Positions 1 through 7,810 are shown, counted from the stretch's first letter. The stretch: DNA of 64,000 nucleotides from Desulfurococcaceae archaeon (GCA_023269825.1 JAGDWI010000002.1:1-64000); one strand, 5' to 3'. Notes: generated by a model not told the origin, from the letters alone. Program-made: numbers and translations.

Positions 1-1011
1 AGAGAATACCCAGAGATTAGAAACGTTACTATCTGGCTAGACGACCATCTGTGGAAAACTAATAGCTTAACTTCTATCAGTATAGCTACCCACAAGGGCT
101 GGGTAGTAGTAAAGTTCGAGCCACACAAACAGTATTGGAAATACATCAGTAGGGAATGGAGGCTCGCTTCAGAAGCCAAGATAAAACTCGACAAGAGAAA
201 CAGGCAGTTAATAATATACCTCGTCTTCATGAAAGAGGTAGATGTGTATAAGCCCAGGGGCTATCTCCCAGTGGATGTTAATGAGAATAGTGTTGCATTA
301 CTAGTTGATGGTGTGGTTTATCTCTTCGAGACTGGTATGGAGAGGCTTGTATTGGGATATTACTACCGCAGGAAGAGTATTCAAGAAAAGTATGATAAGC
401 TCTACGGTGTTAATTCACGTGTTAGGAGGAAAACCATGAGGAAGCTCAAAGAGAGAAATAGGAAACAAGACATTAAATGGAAGCTGGCAAATATAATTGT
501 TAGAGTTGCATACGAGAAACAATATACTGTCGTACTCGAAAAACTTGGTAAAAACCCAGCTGGCAACATGATTAAAAGAATTAAGGATGAGCAATTGAGG
601 CACAGGATATACCAGGCATCATTCAAAGGAATTCAAAAGGCAATTGAGGAGAAAGCCAGGGAGCTAGGAGTTCCCGTGTTCTACGTAGACCCCAAGTATA
701 CCTCCAAGACATGTCCAATCCATAAATCACAGATAACCTATGATAACGGCTCCCGCATCGGCAAGTGCAGTATTGGCGGTGAGCTGTGGCATAGAGATGT
801 TGTTGCATGCTGGAACCTGTTTTTCAAAGCCCTAGGGGGTGATGGGAGCATTGCTCCAAGCCCCCGGGGGCTTTTACCCGTAGATGGGAGCCCCGTGCCG
901 TTGGGCTCGACAGCCACCCATGAACCCATAGAGATACAAAGGTCTCTATGGGCGAGGTGGAAGTCCCTAGATGCAATGAGAGACCATAAACCCATACAAA
1001 CGAGCATCTAG
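1..1011 (+). CDS. tnpB: TnpB RNA-guided nuclease, copy A (5' end outside window)
   Basis: The frame is open from base 1; by alignment with the complete copy at 6458 the visible part starts near residue 98 of that protein. The RuvC-like nuclease core is present: first Asp in PVDVNENS, Glu in VLEKLGKN, last Asp in LWHRDVVACWN. The usual four-Cys zinc finger is altered: CPIH, then one Cys (GKCS) and the His of LWHRD. TnpB proteins of IS200/IS605 and IS607 elements cut DNA guided by an RNA made from the 3' end of their own gene and the element's right end. The stop codon lies inside the right-end hairpin (963-974 with 1004-1015). No transposase partner is visible. Confidence 0.9.
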   Translation, partial: REYPEIRNVTIWLDDHLWKTNSLTSISIATHKGWVVVKFEPHKQYWKYISREWRLASEAKIKLDKRNRQLIIYLVFMKEVDVYKPRGYLPVDVNENSVALLVDGVVYLFETGMERLVLGYYYRRKSIQEKYDKLYGVNSRVRRKTMRKLKERNRKQDIKWKLANIIVRVAYEKQYTVVLEKLGKNPAGNMIKRIKDEQLRHRIYQASFKGIQKAIEEKARELGVPVFYVDPKYTSKTCPIHKSQITYDNGSRIGKCSIGGELWHRDVVACWNLFFKALGGDGSIAPSPRGLLPVDGSPVPLGSTATHEPIEIQRSLWARWKSLDAMRDHKPIQTSI

Positions 1012-1019
1012 GGACAAAC
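829..1019 (+). ncRNA. Predicted omega-RNA (reRNA) scaffold of TnpB copy A
   Basis: The 3' end of the gene folds into a string of hairpins: 845-857 (GGAGCATTGCTCC), 859-872 (AGCCCCCGGGGGCT), 925-934 with 943-952 (10 bp, perfect) and 963-974 with 1004-1015 (12 bp, perfect). Other copies of the family keep the pairing while changing the bases, so structure is selected rather than only protein. The sequence shared by all copies ends at GGGACAAAC (1019), after which they differ; by analogy with known TnpB systems the guide would begin about there (from 1020). Size and processing are inferred. Confidence 0.6.
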
Positions 1020-1058
1020 GGTTTAATGGGTTGCGGAGTCCCCACTTCTCGATCTACA

Positions 1059-1097
1059 GGTGTTAGGTAAATACTGCTCTTCTTTCTACCTAACACC
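1059..1097. repeat. Dyad repeat GTGTTAGGTA-N17-TACCTAACAC, copy 1
   Basis: Perfect 11-bp inverted arms (1059-1069 and 1087-1097) around a 17-nt spacer. The same arms with exactly 17 nt between them recur at 2400-2436 and 7811-7847. The left flank (CGATCTACAG) resembles that of copy 3 (CGATCCGCAG), and TTAAACCCC follows about 30 nt to the right in all three. Fixed spacing suggests a protein-binding operator or recombination site; a hairpin in RNA is also possible. Confidence 0.75.
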
Positions 1098-1307
1098 GAT
1101 AGGCGGAGAGATCTCGTGGTGCATTTAAACCCCTTTCATGATTCGCTCGTGGCGCTGCTGCCTGTAATGCAGGTAGGTTAGGGGTTTAATTTAACTGCGT
1201 CGCGGGTAAGTCAAGGTGCTGGGTGTTAGGTAAAAATGAGTAGTTGCTACCTCGGGGTTTAAACCACGTGGAAAAAAGTTAGGTGTTCATGAGTGGGCAG
1301 TGTGCCA
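1098..1307. other. Intergenic region with degenerate dyad half-sites
   Basis: No gene is visible. A single arm GTGTTAGGTA stands at 1223-1232, followed 15 nt later by TACCT (1248-1252), a decayed fourth dyad. GTTAGGTGTT at 1278-1287 is another partial match. The motif GGGGTTTAA occurs at about 1176 and 1254, each time in AT-rich promoter-like context. It lies between the end of the TnpB unit and the end of the Thr-rich gene on the other strand. Confidence 0.4.
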
Positions 1308-2372
1308 TCACGGCGTCTTCCTAAGTAGCAGTGCCATTATAAGGGCCCCTATGAGTGCTCCTAATGCCCCTGTGGCTACTGTCTCTACGGGTGCCCCGGC
1401 TACCGTCACCGTGGTGGTGTGGTTTTGCGTCGTAGTAGTGGTTACTAGCAGAGTAGCTGTCTCAGTTGAGGTCTTCGTGGTGGTGCGTGTAGCCGTCGCA
1501 GTGATAGTTGCACTCCTAGTCTCCGTTGTAACGGTGGTAATAGTGATTGGCGGAAGAGTAGTGGTCTCCGTAGTTGTTTGAGTAGTCGTCTCCGTAGTAG
1601 TGTAGGTGGTAGTCGTGGTCACTGTTGAAGCCGGGAGAATAGTAGTAACTGTCTCGGTGACTGTTACAGTGGTTGCTAAACCCCAGGGCCTCCATGGGAG
1701 AGTCAAGTTGTACACCTGCCACACTTGGACAGCGTTCCTCCACGTAATATTGTACCTAGCGGGGCAGTAGTAAGTGATATTGCCATATAAGTAGTCAACT
1801 ATGTCGTTGGGGGAGCGATAAGTAGTCCTCACATCCCTCCAGTATAAGTCCTCTACGACTATGTAGCCCCGCTCAAGCATGGACTCATTCACCCTAGCAT
1901 ATATGAAGCCATCGTAGTCATGTGTTAATTCGATCATCCACAGAAGCCGTGTAACCATATAAATGTCCTTGAAATATACCATTAGCCTCTGGCCCGTGTA
2001 GAGGTCTAGCACGTCAACCAGCTTGGCGACTTCCCCGGAGCTAATGTTTATCTTCAAGTCATTTGTTATGTAGAAGTCCCAAGCACCCATCCTATTATAG
2101 TGAGTTGACAGCGGTATGAAGACAGCGTTTATTGGTGCCTCGCACTTTTCAACATCCACTATCCACGACAGGACCTCCCTTAACTGCTGCATGGTTGGTA
2201 GCTTCTCCCTTGGAGGGTTGAACAATGGCTCGATCTCCCACCCGTAAGTGTAGCTCTGCGTTGTAGTAGTCGTGGTGGCTTCAAGCACGCCATTATTTGC
2301 AGAGCCAGCCGCGTAAGCACACAACCCAAGAACACCTATGAGTAGTGCAAATACCATGCGTGGACTAGGCAT
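1308..2372 (-). CDS. Thr-rich membrane-anchored surface protein
   Basis: About 354 residues. A hydrophobic N-terminal signal segment (MVFALLIGVLGLCAYAAG) precedes a globular domain of about 200 residues with several N-glycosylation sequons. A long Thr-rich stalk with runs such as TVTTTTTYTTTETTTQTT follows, and a C-terminal transmembrane helix (ATGALGALIGALIMALLL) ends in a basic tail. This is the architecture of a glycosylated cell-surface or virion-surface stalk protein; the globular domain was not recognised. I chose ATG at 2372 over an upstream TTG at 2399 because GGAGGGTGGTT stands just before it. A TATA-like box (2421-2428) inside the upstream dyad gives a start site near 2399. Confidence 0.75.
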   Translation of the reverse strand: MPSPRMVFALLIGVLGLCAYAAGSANNGVLEATTTTTTQSYTYGWEIEPLFNPPREKLPTMQQLREVLSWIVDVEKCEAPINAVFIPLSTHYNRMGAWDFYITNDLKINISSGEVAKLVDVLDLYTGQRLMVYFKDIYMVTRLLWMIELTHDYDGFIYARVNESMLERGYIVVEDLYWRDVRTTYRSPNDIVDYLYGNITYYCPARYNITWRNAVQVWQVYNLTLPWRPWGLATTVTVTETVTTILPASTVTTTTTYTTTETTTQTTTETTTLPPITITTVTTETRSATITATATRTTTKTSTETATLLVTTTTTQNHTTTVTVAGAPVETVATGALGALIGALIMALLLRKTP

Positions 2373-2399
2373 AACCACCCTCCACTTGCTCTTACCCAA

Positions 2400-2436
2400 G
2401 TGTTAGGTAATGCAGAAGGATTTATATACCTAACAC
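2400..2436 (-). promoter_or_regulatory. Promoter overlapped by dyad repeat, copy 2
   Basis: Arms 2400-2409 and 2427-2436 (10 bp, perfect, 17-nt spacer) enclose TATATAAA, read on the minus strand at 2428-2421. Archaeal transcription starts about 25 nt past the TATA box, which puts the start of the Thr-rich gene's RNA at the inner edge of the downstream arm. A dimer bound to both arms would cover both TATA box and start site, so repression is the simplest reading. Confidence 0.55.
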
Positions 2437-2517
2437 CATTAAAGCGAGAGCGAGAACCCATGGGGTATTAAACCCCATTCAACCCCCATAATGGGGTTTA
2501 GTTATAAAAAATAATTT

Positions 2518-4461
2518 TTACTTGTAGTTCTGGAAGTATCCCTGGTTCACCAGTTTACCAGCGTAGTAGACGCTTACAGTTAGGGTCTTCTGCGAGTCTC
2601 CTTTAAGCTCGAAGACTACTCCCCACCTCTCCCCGAACAACGGTATAGATATCTTCGACAGCGTTGTGTTTCCCGACGTGCGCACATTGTTTCCATAATC
2701 GTATATCTCATAGCTCACATTTATGTTGTTCACCACGTCGTTGCTCACGCTGTTTGGGTCATCGGGTATGAATATGTAGACCTTGGTGCTCACGGGGTTT
2801 TCGCTCGTGGGGATGGGGTCTTGGAGGAACATTATCCGCGGCGGGGTTGGAGTCGTGTTTGGTGGCGGTGTTGGCGTTGAGCCCGGCGGAGGGGGAGGGG
2901 ATGATTGCCCATTGTTCACAGTCATGTCCAGCGAGGTGTAAGTGTATATTTCCGCTGCGAGGTTCCCCAGCGCAATGCCAGCGGACTTGTTCACCCAGAG
3001 GCTTGGTGTTAGGGACTTCTTCAGGTTCCAGGTTACGTTGTTCAGCACTATGTTTGTCCCATCGCTCGCCCGGATCCTGACCGGCGGGTTGGAGCCGGAG
3101 ATGTAGCCTGCTACCGCGGGCAGCTTCGTGATCGCTATCCCGGCACTCGGTATAACCGCGTATGTCGAGCCACCGCTCTCGAAGTCGAAGAGCACTATCC
3201 TCGTCCCCCTGCCCGGGGTAGCACCACCGTTGTAGTCGCTCAGCACAGCTCCAACACCGGACACGAAGCCCGCGTAGGCGCTCATGTATGCTTTAACACC
3301 CCCTAAGTCAACTTCTCTACTGCATCCTACGGGATAGGGGCCGTTGACCTGGGAGACGCAACTCAGTGGACTTGACCAGCCTGGGAACCAGTCTGTGGCT
3401 GCGAGCCTCCTCCCCTCCAGGGGTAGATCCACTAGGTAGAGGTACCTGTAGCCCGAGGGGTTGGGGCCCGTGTAATACAAGTACCCTCTGAGCTTCGGGG
3501 CCACAATAGTGAAGACCGCGTCCCCAAGCCTGTATACTTTCACGGTGTCGATGTACATTGAAGCAGTTGTAACGTTGTCCGTGAAGAGGTAGATCGTCTT
3601 GAGGTATGCGGCCGAACCGGCCGAGTACATGTAGTCGCTGCCGTAGTCAATAGAGGTAGTGCACACGCCTACAAGGTGCGTGTAGTTGCGGCTCGCGAGG
3701 GTGAGGTTCACGCAGTAGTCTGTGATGGCTGCCCCCGTGTAGTAATGGGTGTAGGTGCGCGTCCACCACTTCTCCGATATGTTGAGGCTCCCCGTGTAGA
3801 AGACTATCACCGGGGATATGGTGTAGAAGGTGAAATACATCTTCATATCCATCCTCATGTAGTAGTTGTATGTCACGCTACCGCTTATTGAGCCACTGAA
3901 GACGTAGTGGTGGTTTCTTATCCCGCCAGCGTAGTATATGTTCTCAAACTCCCCCGTCCTCGCTAAACTCCCTAAAAGCCCATAGCTGCTCTCAGTCACC
4001 TTGATTACTGATGGACACCACTTGGCTAAACCCTTATCCGTAATTAAGACAACCCATGCACTGCAACCGTTCACTAGCTGGGAGTAGTTCCCCTGGTATA
4101 CGGGTGTGAACTGGTTGCCAAGCACTGTGAGGGCCGTTGACGTGGACTGGTTCCCCGGGTACTGTGGTGGACTCGTGGATCCCCAGAGCACGTGGGTTCC
4201 ATTGTGTATGAGCACTGCGTAGACCTTGAGCTCGACTCCTGATGACAGGTAGACTGTGCTCGTGTTTAAGTCAACGTACCCCCTCAACCCACCTGATAGT
4301 AGGGCTTGGTACACGTTTTTAGCAGTCTCCTCGAGCCTCTCATGCGTCTGCTTAGAGAGCACTGCGTACCTATACATGACCGCGACCATGATCAATAGTA
4401 TCAATGTCATTCCAAGCAACGCCACCGCCTCCGCCTGGCCCCTAGGCCTCCTCACAGCCAT
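2518..4461 (-). CDS. Large pilin-like or adhesin surface protein with Pro-rich linker
   Basis: About 647 residues. A basic N-terminus (MAVRRPRGQAEA) leads into one hydrophobic helix (VALLGMTLILLIMVAVMYRY), as in archaeal class III-signal (type IV pilin-like) proteins. A long Tyr-, Ser- and Gly-rich beta-type ectodomain follows. At about residues 530-555 there is a Pro/Thr-rich linker (SPPPPPGSTPTPPPN) and then a C-terminal domain of roughly 100 residues that looks immunoglobulin-like. ATG at 4461 has GGAGAGGTG directly upstream and overlaps the stop of the preceding gene (TGATG), so the two are translationally coupled. Function is inferred only from architecture: a filament, adhesin or virion spike. 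Confidence 0.65.
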   Translation of the reverse strand: MAVRRPRGQAEAVALLGMTLILLIMVAVMYRYAVLSKQTHERLEETAKNVYQALLSGGLRGYVDLNTSTVYLSSGVELKVYAVLIHNGTHVLWGSTSPPQYPGNQSTSTALTVLGNQFTPVYQGNYSQLVNGCSAWVVLITDKGLAKWCPSVIKVTESSYGLLGSLARTGEFENIYYAGGIRNHHYVFSGSISGSVTYNYYMRMDMKMYFTFYTISPVIVFYTGSLNISEKWWTRTYTHYYTGAAITDYCVNLTLASRNYTHLVGVCTTSIDYGSDYMYSAGSAAYLKTIYLFTDNVTTASMYIDTVKVYRLGDAVFTIVAPKLRGYLYYTGPNPSGYRYLYLVDLPLEGRRLAATDWFPGWSSPLSCVSQVNGPYPVGCSREVDLGGVKAYMSAYAGFVSGVGAVLSDYNGGATPGRGTRIVLFDFESGGSTYAVIPSAGIAITKLPAVAGYISGSNPPVRIRASDGTNIVLNNVTWNLKKSLTPSLWVNKSAGIALGNLAAEIYTYTSLDMTVNNGQSSPPPPPGSTPTPPPNTTPTPPRIMFLQDPIPTSENPVSTKVYIFIPDDPNSVSNDVVNNINVSYEIYDYGNNVRTSGNTTLSKISIPLFGERWGVVFELKGDSQKTLTVSVYYAGKLVNQGYFQNYK

Positions 4462-5327
4462 CACCTCTCCACCACGCCTATGAATCCCCTGCACGAGTAG
4501 TATAATGGTATAGAGTCAAGGGTTGTCGAGTATATTGTGTTCCCCCGCTGGCCTGGGATCGCTAATACATTGGCGTCGAGGCCGTATGCTAGTAGAGGTA
4601 TGTTGACGTCTATGAGTGGGATCCCGTTGATGTAGACTCGGAGAGCGGAGTTCTGCGTCCACGAGGCGTGCCTAGTGACTATTGTGTATACTCTCCCAGC
4701 GTATAGGCTAGTGGTCGAGGTGTTTGAGCTTACTTGGTTGCTCCAGCTCTTAGTGTAGATTCCCACCACGGGCTTTGATGCACCTGTGAGGGCATCCACT
4801 ACGAGTAGGTCGCAGGCCCCAGTGCACTCAATGGTGAACGTGTAGTTGCCCGTGTTCCTGGGTGAGACTGCTAGAGTATACCTCATTGCGAAGTATGTCT
4901 GGGGGCTCCGGGGGAGTGTGTTCACGTAGGGCATTCCACTTATATCGTTAAAGAAGACCCTGTTGGTGAAGCCGCTTGCACTCGGGTTATTAGTCGAGTA
5001 GAAGCCCTCGAAGCCATAGTAGCTGCCCGTCCAGTCCGGCCTACCCGGGACGGGGAAGTACTCCCACGCAATGCTCGGTGGGTTACTCGTGAACTTGGCC
5101 ACCACCACGAAGACCGTCTCATTCGAGCCCATGTCCCCGTTGAACACTACGAAGAGAGCGTGGCTCGAAGCGTTCTGGACTCCCTGGACAACTACTGGGC
5201 AGGGCTCCAGGGGCTTAGATGGTAGCTTAGACGCCTGGCTCCTACTCCAGTACACGTAGAACCCCACAGCCCCCGCGAGCACTATTGCAACTAATACCCC
5301 GGCTACAAGCGTGCTCAATCCACGCAC
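4461..5327 (-). CDS. Secreted/anchored protein with class III-like signal
   Basis: 288 residues with a GTG start preceded by GGTGAGG. The N-terminus is short and polar, then hydrophobic (LSTLVAGVLVAIVLAGAVGFYVYW), typical of archaeal pilin-like preproteins. The ectodomain has the composition of a beta-sandwich; WTGSYYGFEGFYS and the later LYAGRVYTIVTRH and ALRVYINGIPL segments recall PA14-type carbohydrate-binding folds, a weak resemblance. It is coupled to the larger surface protein downstream and divergent from the small pilin at 5414, so the three probably form one surface structure of the element. Confidence 0.6.
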   Translation of the reverse strand: MRGLSTLVAGVLVAIVLAGAVGFYVYWSRSQASKLPSKPLEPCPVVVQGVQNASSHALFVVFNGDMGSNETVFVVVAKFTSNPPSIAWEYFPVPGRPDWTGSYYGFEGFYSTNNPSASGFTNRVFFNDISGMPYVNTLPRSPQTYFAMRYTLAVSPRNTGNYTFTIECTGACDLLVVDALTGASKPVVGIYTKSWSNQVSSNTSTTSLYAGRVYTIVTRHASWTQNSALRVYINGIPLIDVNIPLLAYGLDANVLAIPGQRGNTIYSTTLDSIPLYYSCRGFIGVVER

Positions 5328-5413
5328 TACGCCTCACCCACCTTGTTGAAATAGCGTATTTAAAGCAACCCGGTTGGTTTAAAAACCCTCTTACTCTATG
5401 AGGGGGATACGCT
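5328..5413. promoter_or_regulatory. Divergent promoter region of the surface-protein genes
   Basis: TTTAAATA on the minus strand (about 5364-5357) lies about 30 bp before the GTG of the leftward gene. TTTAAAAA on the plus strand (about 5379-5386) lies about 30 bp before the GTG of the rightward pilin gene, which also has the ribosome-binding sequence GAGGGGG. The two promoters are back to back in under 90 bp, so a single regulator could control both. Confidence 0.5.
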
Positions 5414-5866
5414 GTGAAAACCAAGAAGACTATGAGGGGAGTAAGCGAGATCGTCGTAGTGCTAGCGTTGATACTTGTAGCTGTCGTAGCAGTGTTCGCT
5501 GTGAGGGGTTGGCTCGCATCGCAACAGAGCAGACTGACAAACGTGGACATGGCTACTGCGAGCTACACAGTGTCCTTCGGCCAGAACAACATGGCGATAG
5601 TCTCGCTGCTCGTGAGGAATAACCTGCCAAACCCTATACAGGTTCTAGGCTACAATATAACGCTGAGCGATGGGACAGTGTTGAGCCAAGCGAGCGGAGT
5701 AAACATTACTCCATCAATACCCGTGCAGGTGAGCGCTAAGTCGGATGCAACATTCACTATAACATTCAGCGTCACGCCGGGAGTAGCAATAAGAGACGTC
5801 AAGGTACTAGTCCAAGACGCCTCGAGCGGCCAGCAACAGTGGATAACAGCGATTGGAGGAGGCTAG
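5414..5866 (+). CDS. Archaeal pilin-like protein
   Basis: 150 residues. The N-terminus, KKTMRGVSEIVVVLALILVA, is typical of archaeal type IV pilins and archaellins: basic residues, a short polar stretch with Ser-Glu, then a hydrophobic helix that packs the filament core. The prepilin peptidase cut would fall near RG/VSEI. The rest is a small Thr/Ser/Val-rich beta domain (about residues 45-150). GTG start with GAGGGGG upstream. No pilus ATPase or platform protein is in the window, so assembly would rely on host machinery or genes further left. Confidence 0.75.
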   Translation: MKTKKTMRGVSEIVVVLALILVAVVAVFAVRGWLASQQSRLTNVDMATASYTVSFGQNNMAIVSLLVRNNLPNPIQVLGYNITLSDGTVLSQASGVNITPSIPVQVSAKSDATFTITFSVTPGVAIRDVKVLVQDASSGQQQWITAIGGG

Positions 5867-5907
5867 CCTATTTTAAACCAGTTTCTTTTTTTAAATACCG
5901 TTTGTCC

Positions 5908-6147
5908 CTAGATGCTCGTTTGTATGGGTTTATGGTCTCTCATTGCATCTAGGGACTTTCTCCTCGCCCACTCTTTCACTGGTAGCACTGCTACCTCTAG
6001 AGTGGGTTCACTGGGCATTGGGGCCAACGGCATGGGCCCCTTGAGAGTTAAATACTTCTTTTCAATGTTTAGAACTGCGACTACGTCTCTACCAGACTCG
6101 AACCCGCAATTGGGGCATTTCAAATGCCTAGGGCTGTTTTGTTTTTG
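5908..6147 (-). pseudogene. TnpB 3' relic, copy B
   Basis: Only the last 80 or so codons survive: NSPRHLKCPNCGFESGRDVV, i.e. the second zinc knuckle and the last RuvC Asp of a TnpB that, unlike copies A and C, keeps the ordinary CPNCG knuckle. The segment after it differs from A and C, yet the terminal 12-bp hairpin (5904-5915 with 5945-5956) and its 29-nt loop are identical to copy A. A second stem (CCCACTCT with AGAGTGGG, enclosing GGTAGC with GCTACC) takes the place of the 10-bp stem of copy A. The shared right end finishes at 5900. This is a mosaic relic: diverged coding part, shared right end. Confidence 0.75.
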
Positions 6148-6249
6148 ATTTGTGTTTGTTAGATTTGTAAGTATTTATTTTGTTTATTATCATTGGTTGT
6201 GAAAGGTTTTTAAGGGGCTTTTGGGGTCATTTAATACCGGTTGGAACTG

Positions 6250-6456
6250 ATGTCGGAGTCTAAGGAGAGGTTGTTGAAGCCTAGGGAGTTTTGTGAGATT
6301 GTTGGTATTAGCTATAGGACTTTTAAGCGGTGGGTTTCTCGGGGTTTAATCAACGTTGTTAGAACACCCACGGGGCGGATTAGAATACCATACTCCGAAG
6401 TCGAACGCATCCTGAGAGGAGAATACAGCCACATACGTAAAAAGAAGGAAGAATGA
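6250..6456 (+). CDS. Stand-alone MerR/IS607-type DNA-binding protein
   Basis: 68 residues: an excisionase/MerR-like helix-turn-helix (LLKPREFCEIVGISYRTFKR) followed by the wing RTPTGRIRIPYSEVERIL. This is the N-terminal DNA-binding domain found in serine recombinases of IS607 elements (TnpA), but the frame stops at 6456, before any catalytic serine domain. TnpB follows after one base. Either the recombinase has been lost and only the DNA-binding part kept in frame, or this is a reduced HTH-TnpB pair. ATG 6250 is chosen; an in-frame TTG at 6241 is possible. Confidence 0.75.
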   Translation: MSESKERLLKPREFCEIVGISYRTFKRWVSRGLINVVRTPTGRIRIPYSEVERILRGEYSHIRKKKEE

Positions 6457-6457
6457 A

Positions 6458-7753
6458 ATGAATAGGGCAACGAGAACCGTTATTGTTAAAAGCACCAGGC
6501 TTCCTAGGAAAGTATTTAGTGTTTTCATTGAACTCGAGGGTATGTATCGCAATATGGTTGAACAACTAGCAATGTATGCTGTTTCTAGTGGAATAACGAG
6601 TTTCACCAGGCTCAAAGCATTAAAGTACCGTGAATTGAGAAAACAATATCCACATTTACCAAGCCACTACGCCTACACTGCCTGTCAGGACGCATCCACT
6701 AGAGCCAAGAGCTTTCTAAAGTTGAAGAAAAAGGGCTTGACGGATAGAGAATACCCAGAGATTAGAAACGTTACTATCTGGCTAGACGACCATCTGTGGA
6801 GAATTAATGGTTTAACCTCTATTAGTATAGCTACCCACAAGGGCTGGGTAGTAGTTGAGTTCGAGCCTCATAAACAGTATTGGAGGTATATCAATAGAGG
6901 CTGGAGGCTCGCTTCAGAAGCCAAGATAAAACTTGACAGGAAAGAAAAGCGATTGATAATCTACCTAGTCTTCAAGAAGGAGGTAGAGGAGTACAGTCCT
7001 AAGGGTTACCTACCCGTTGACATCAACGAGAACAGCGTTGCATTACTAGTTGATGGTGTAGCATACCTCTTTGAAACAGATGTGGAGAAGCTTGTGTTGG
7101 GATATTATTATCGTAGAAGGAGAATCCAGGAGAAGTATGATAAGCTCTACGGTGTTAAATCCAGAACCAAGAGGAAAGCACTTAGAAAACTCAAAGAGAG
7201 AAATAGGAAACTAGACATCAAGTGGAAACTGGCAAACATAGTCGTTAGAGCCGCCTACGAGAAACACTACACTATTGTCCTCGAGAAGCTCGGTAAAAAC
7301 CCACCTGGCAACATGATTAAGAAGTTTAAAGACAAACAGTTGAGGCACAGGATATACCAAGCATCATTTAAAGGAATTCAAAAGGCAATTGAGGAGAAAG
7401 CCAGGGAGCTAGGAGTTCCCGTGTTCTACGTAGACCCCAAGTATACTTCGAAGCTGTGTCCAACACACAACGCCGAAATAACCTACAATGGCTCTCGAAT
7501 CGGCAAATGTAGTAAAGGAAACGAACTATGGCATAGAGATGTTGTTGCATGTTGGAATCTGTTTTTCAAAGCCCTAGGGGGTGATGGGAGCATTGCTCCA
7601 AGCCCTCTAGGGCTTTTACCCGTAGATGGGAGCCCCATGCCGTTGGGCTCAACCGCCACCCATGACCCCACAGTGGTCAAAAAACCACTGTGGGCAAGGT
7701 GGAAGTCCCTAGATGCAACCAATAAAAATAAATCCATATCAACAAGCATCTAG
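6458..7753 (+). CDS. tnpB: TnpB RNA-guided nuclease, copy C (complete)
   Basis: 431 residues. RuvC-like catalytic residues: D188 (PVDINENS), E276 (VLEKLGKN) and D361 (WHRDVVAC). The zinc knuckle is unusual: C334-P-T-H337, then C351 and H359 where most TnpBs have CxxC...CxxC. Residues 10-180 form the N-terminal wedge/REC region. It starts one base after the HTH gene, so the two form an operon. No stop or frameshift interrupts it, so the protein is probably made. It is a close relative of copy A. The stop codon (7751-7753) lies in the 3' arm of the right-end hairpin. Confidence 0.93.
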   Translation: MNRATRTVIVKSTRLPRKVFSVFIELEGMYRNMVEQLAMYAVSSGITSFTRLKALKYRELRKQYPHLPSHYAYTACQDASTRAKSFLKLKKKGLTDREYPEIRNVTIWLDDHLWRINGLTSISIATHKGWVVVEFEPHKQYWRYINRGWRLASEAKIKLDRKEKRLIIYLVFKKEVEEYSPKGYLPVDINENSVALLVDGVAYLFETDVEKLVLGYYYRRRRIQEKYDKLYGVKSRTKRKALRKLKERNRKLDIKWKLANIVVRAAYEKHYTIVLEKLGKNPPGNMIKKFKDKQLRHRIYQASFKGIQKAIEEKARELGVPVFYVDPKYTSKLCPTHNAEITYNGSRIGKCSKGNELWHRDVVACWNLFFKALGGDGSIAPSPLGLLPVDGSPMPLGSTATHDPTVVKKPLWARWKSLDATNKNKSISTSI

Positions 7754-7761
7754 GGACAAAC
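7571..7761 (+). ncRNA. Predicted omega-RNA (reRNA) scaffold of TnpB copy C
   Basis: It has the same hairpin order as copy A but with altered bases: AGCCCTCTAGGGCT at 7601-7614, an 11-bp perfect stem 7667-7677 with 7684-7694 (CCCACAGTGGT with ACCACTGTGGG), and the 12-bp end hairpin 7705-7716 with 7746-7757. In copy A the middle stem reads CCCATAGAGA with TCTCTATGGG, so most of its pairs have changed on both sides. The conserved right end finishes at GGGACAAAC (7761); sequence after it would be the guide. Confidence 0.6.
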
Positions 7762-7810
7762 GGATCAACTCTCAGTTTTTTATAACACCTCCCTATTCCT
7801 CGATCCGCAG

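Noticed and set aside
738-1096. Antisense frames across the TnpB 3' ends (also at 7368-7749 and 13886-14212)
   Set aside because: They recur because the hairpin region is palindromic; codon use and lack of start context do not support genes.
1300-1581. Plus-strand frame rich in Val/Thr
   Set aside because: It is the shadow of the Thr-codon repeats of the surface protein on the other strand.
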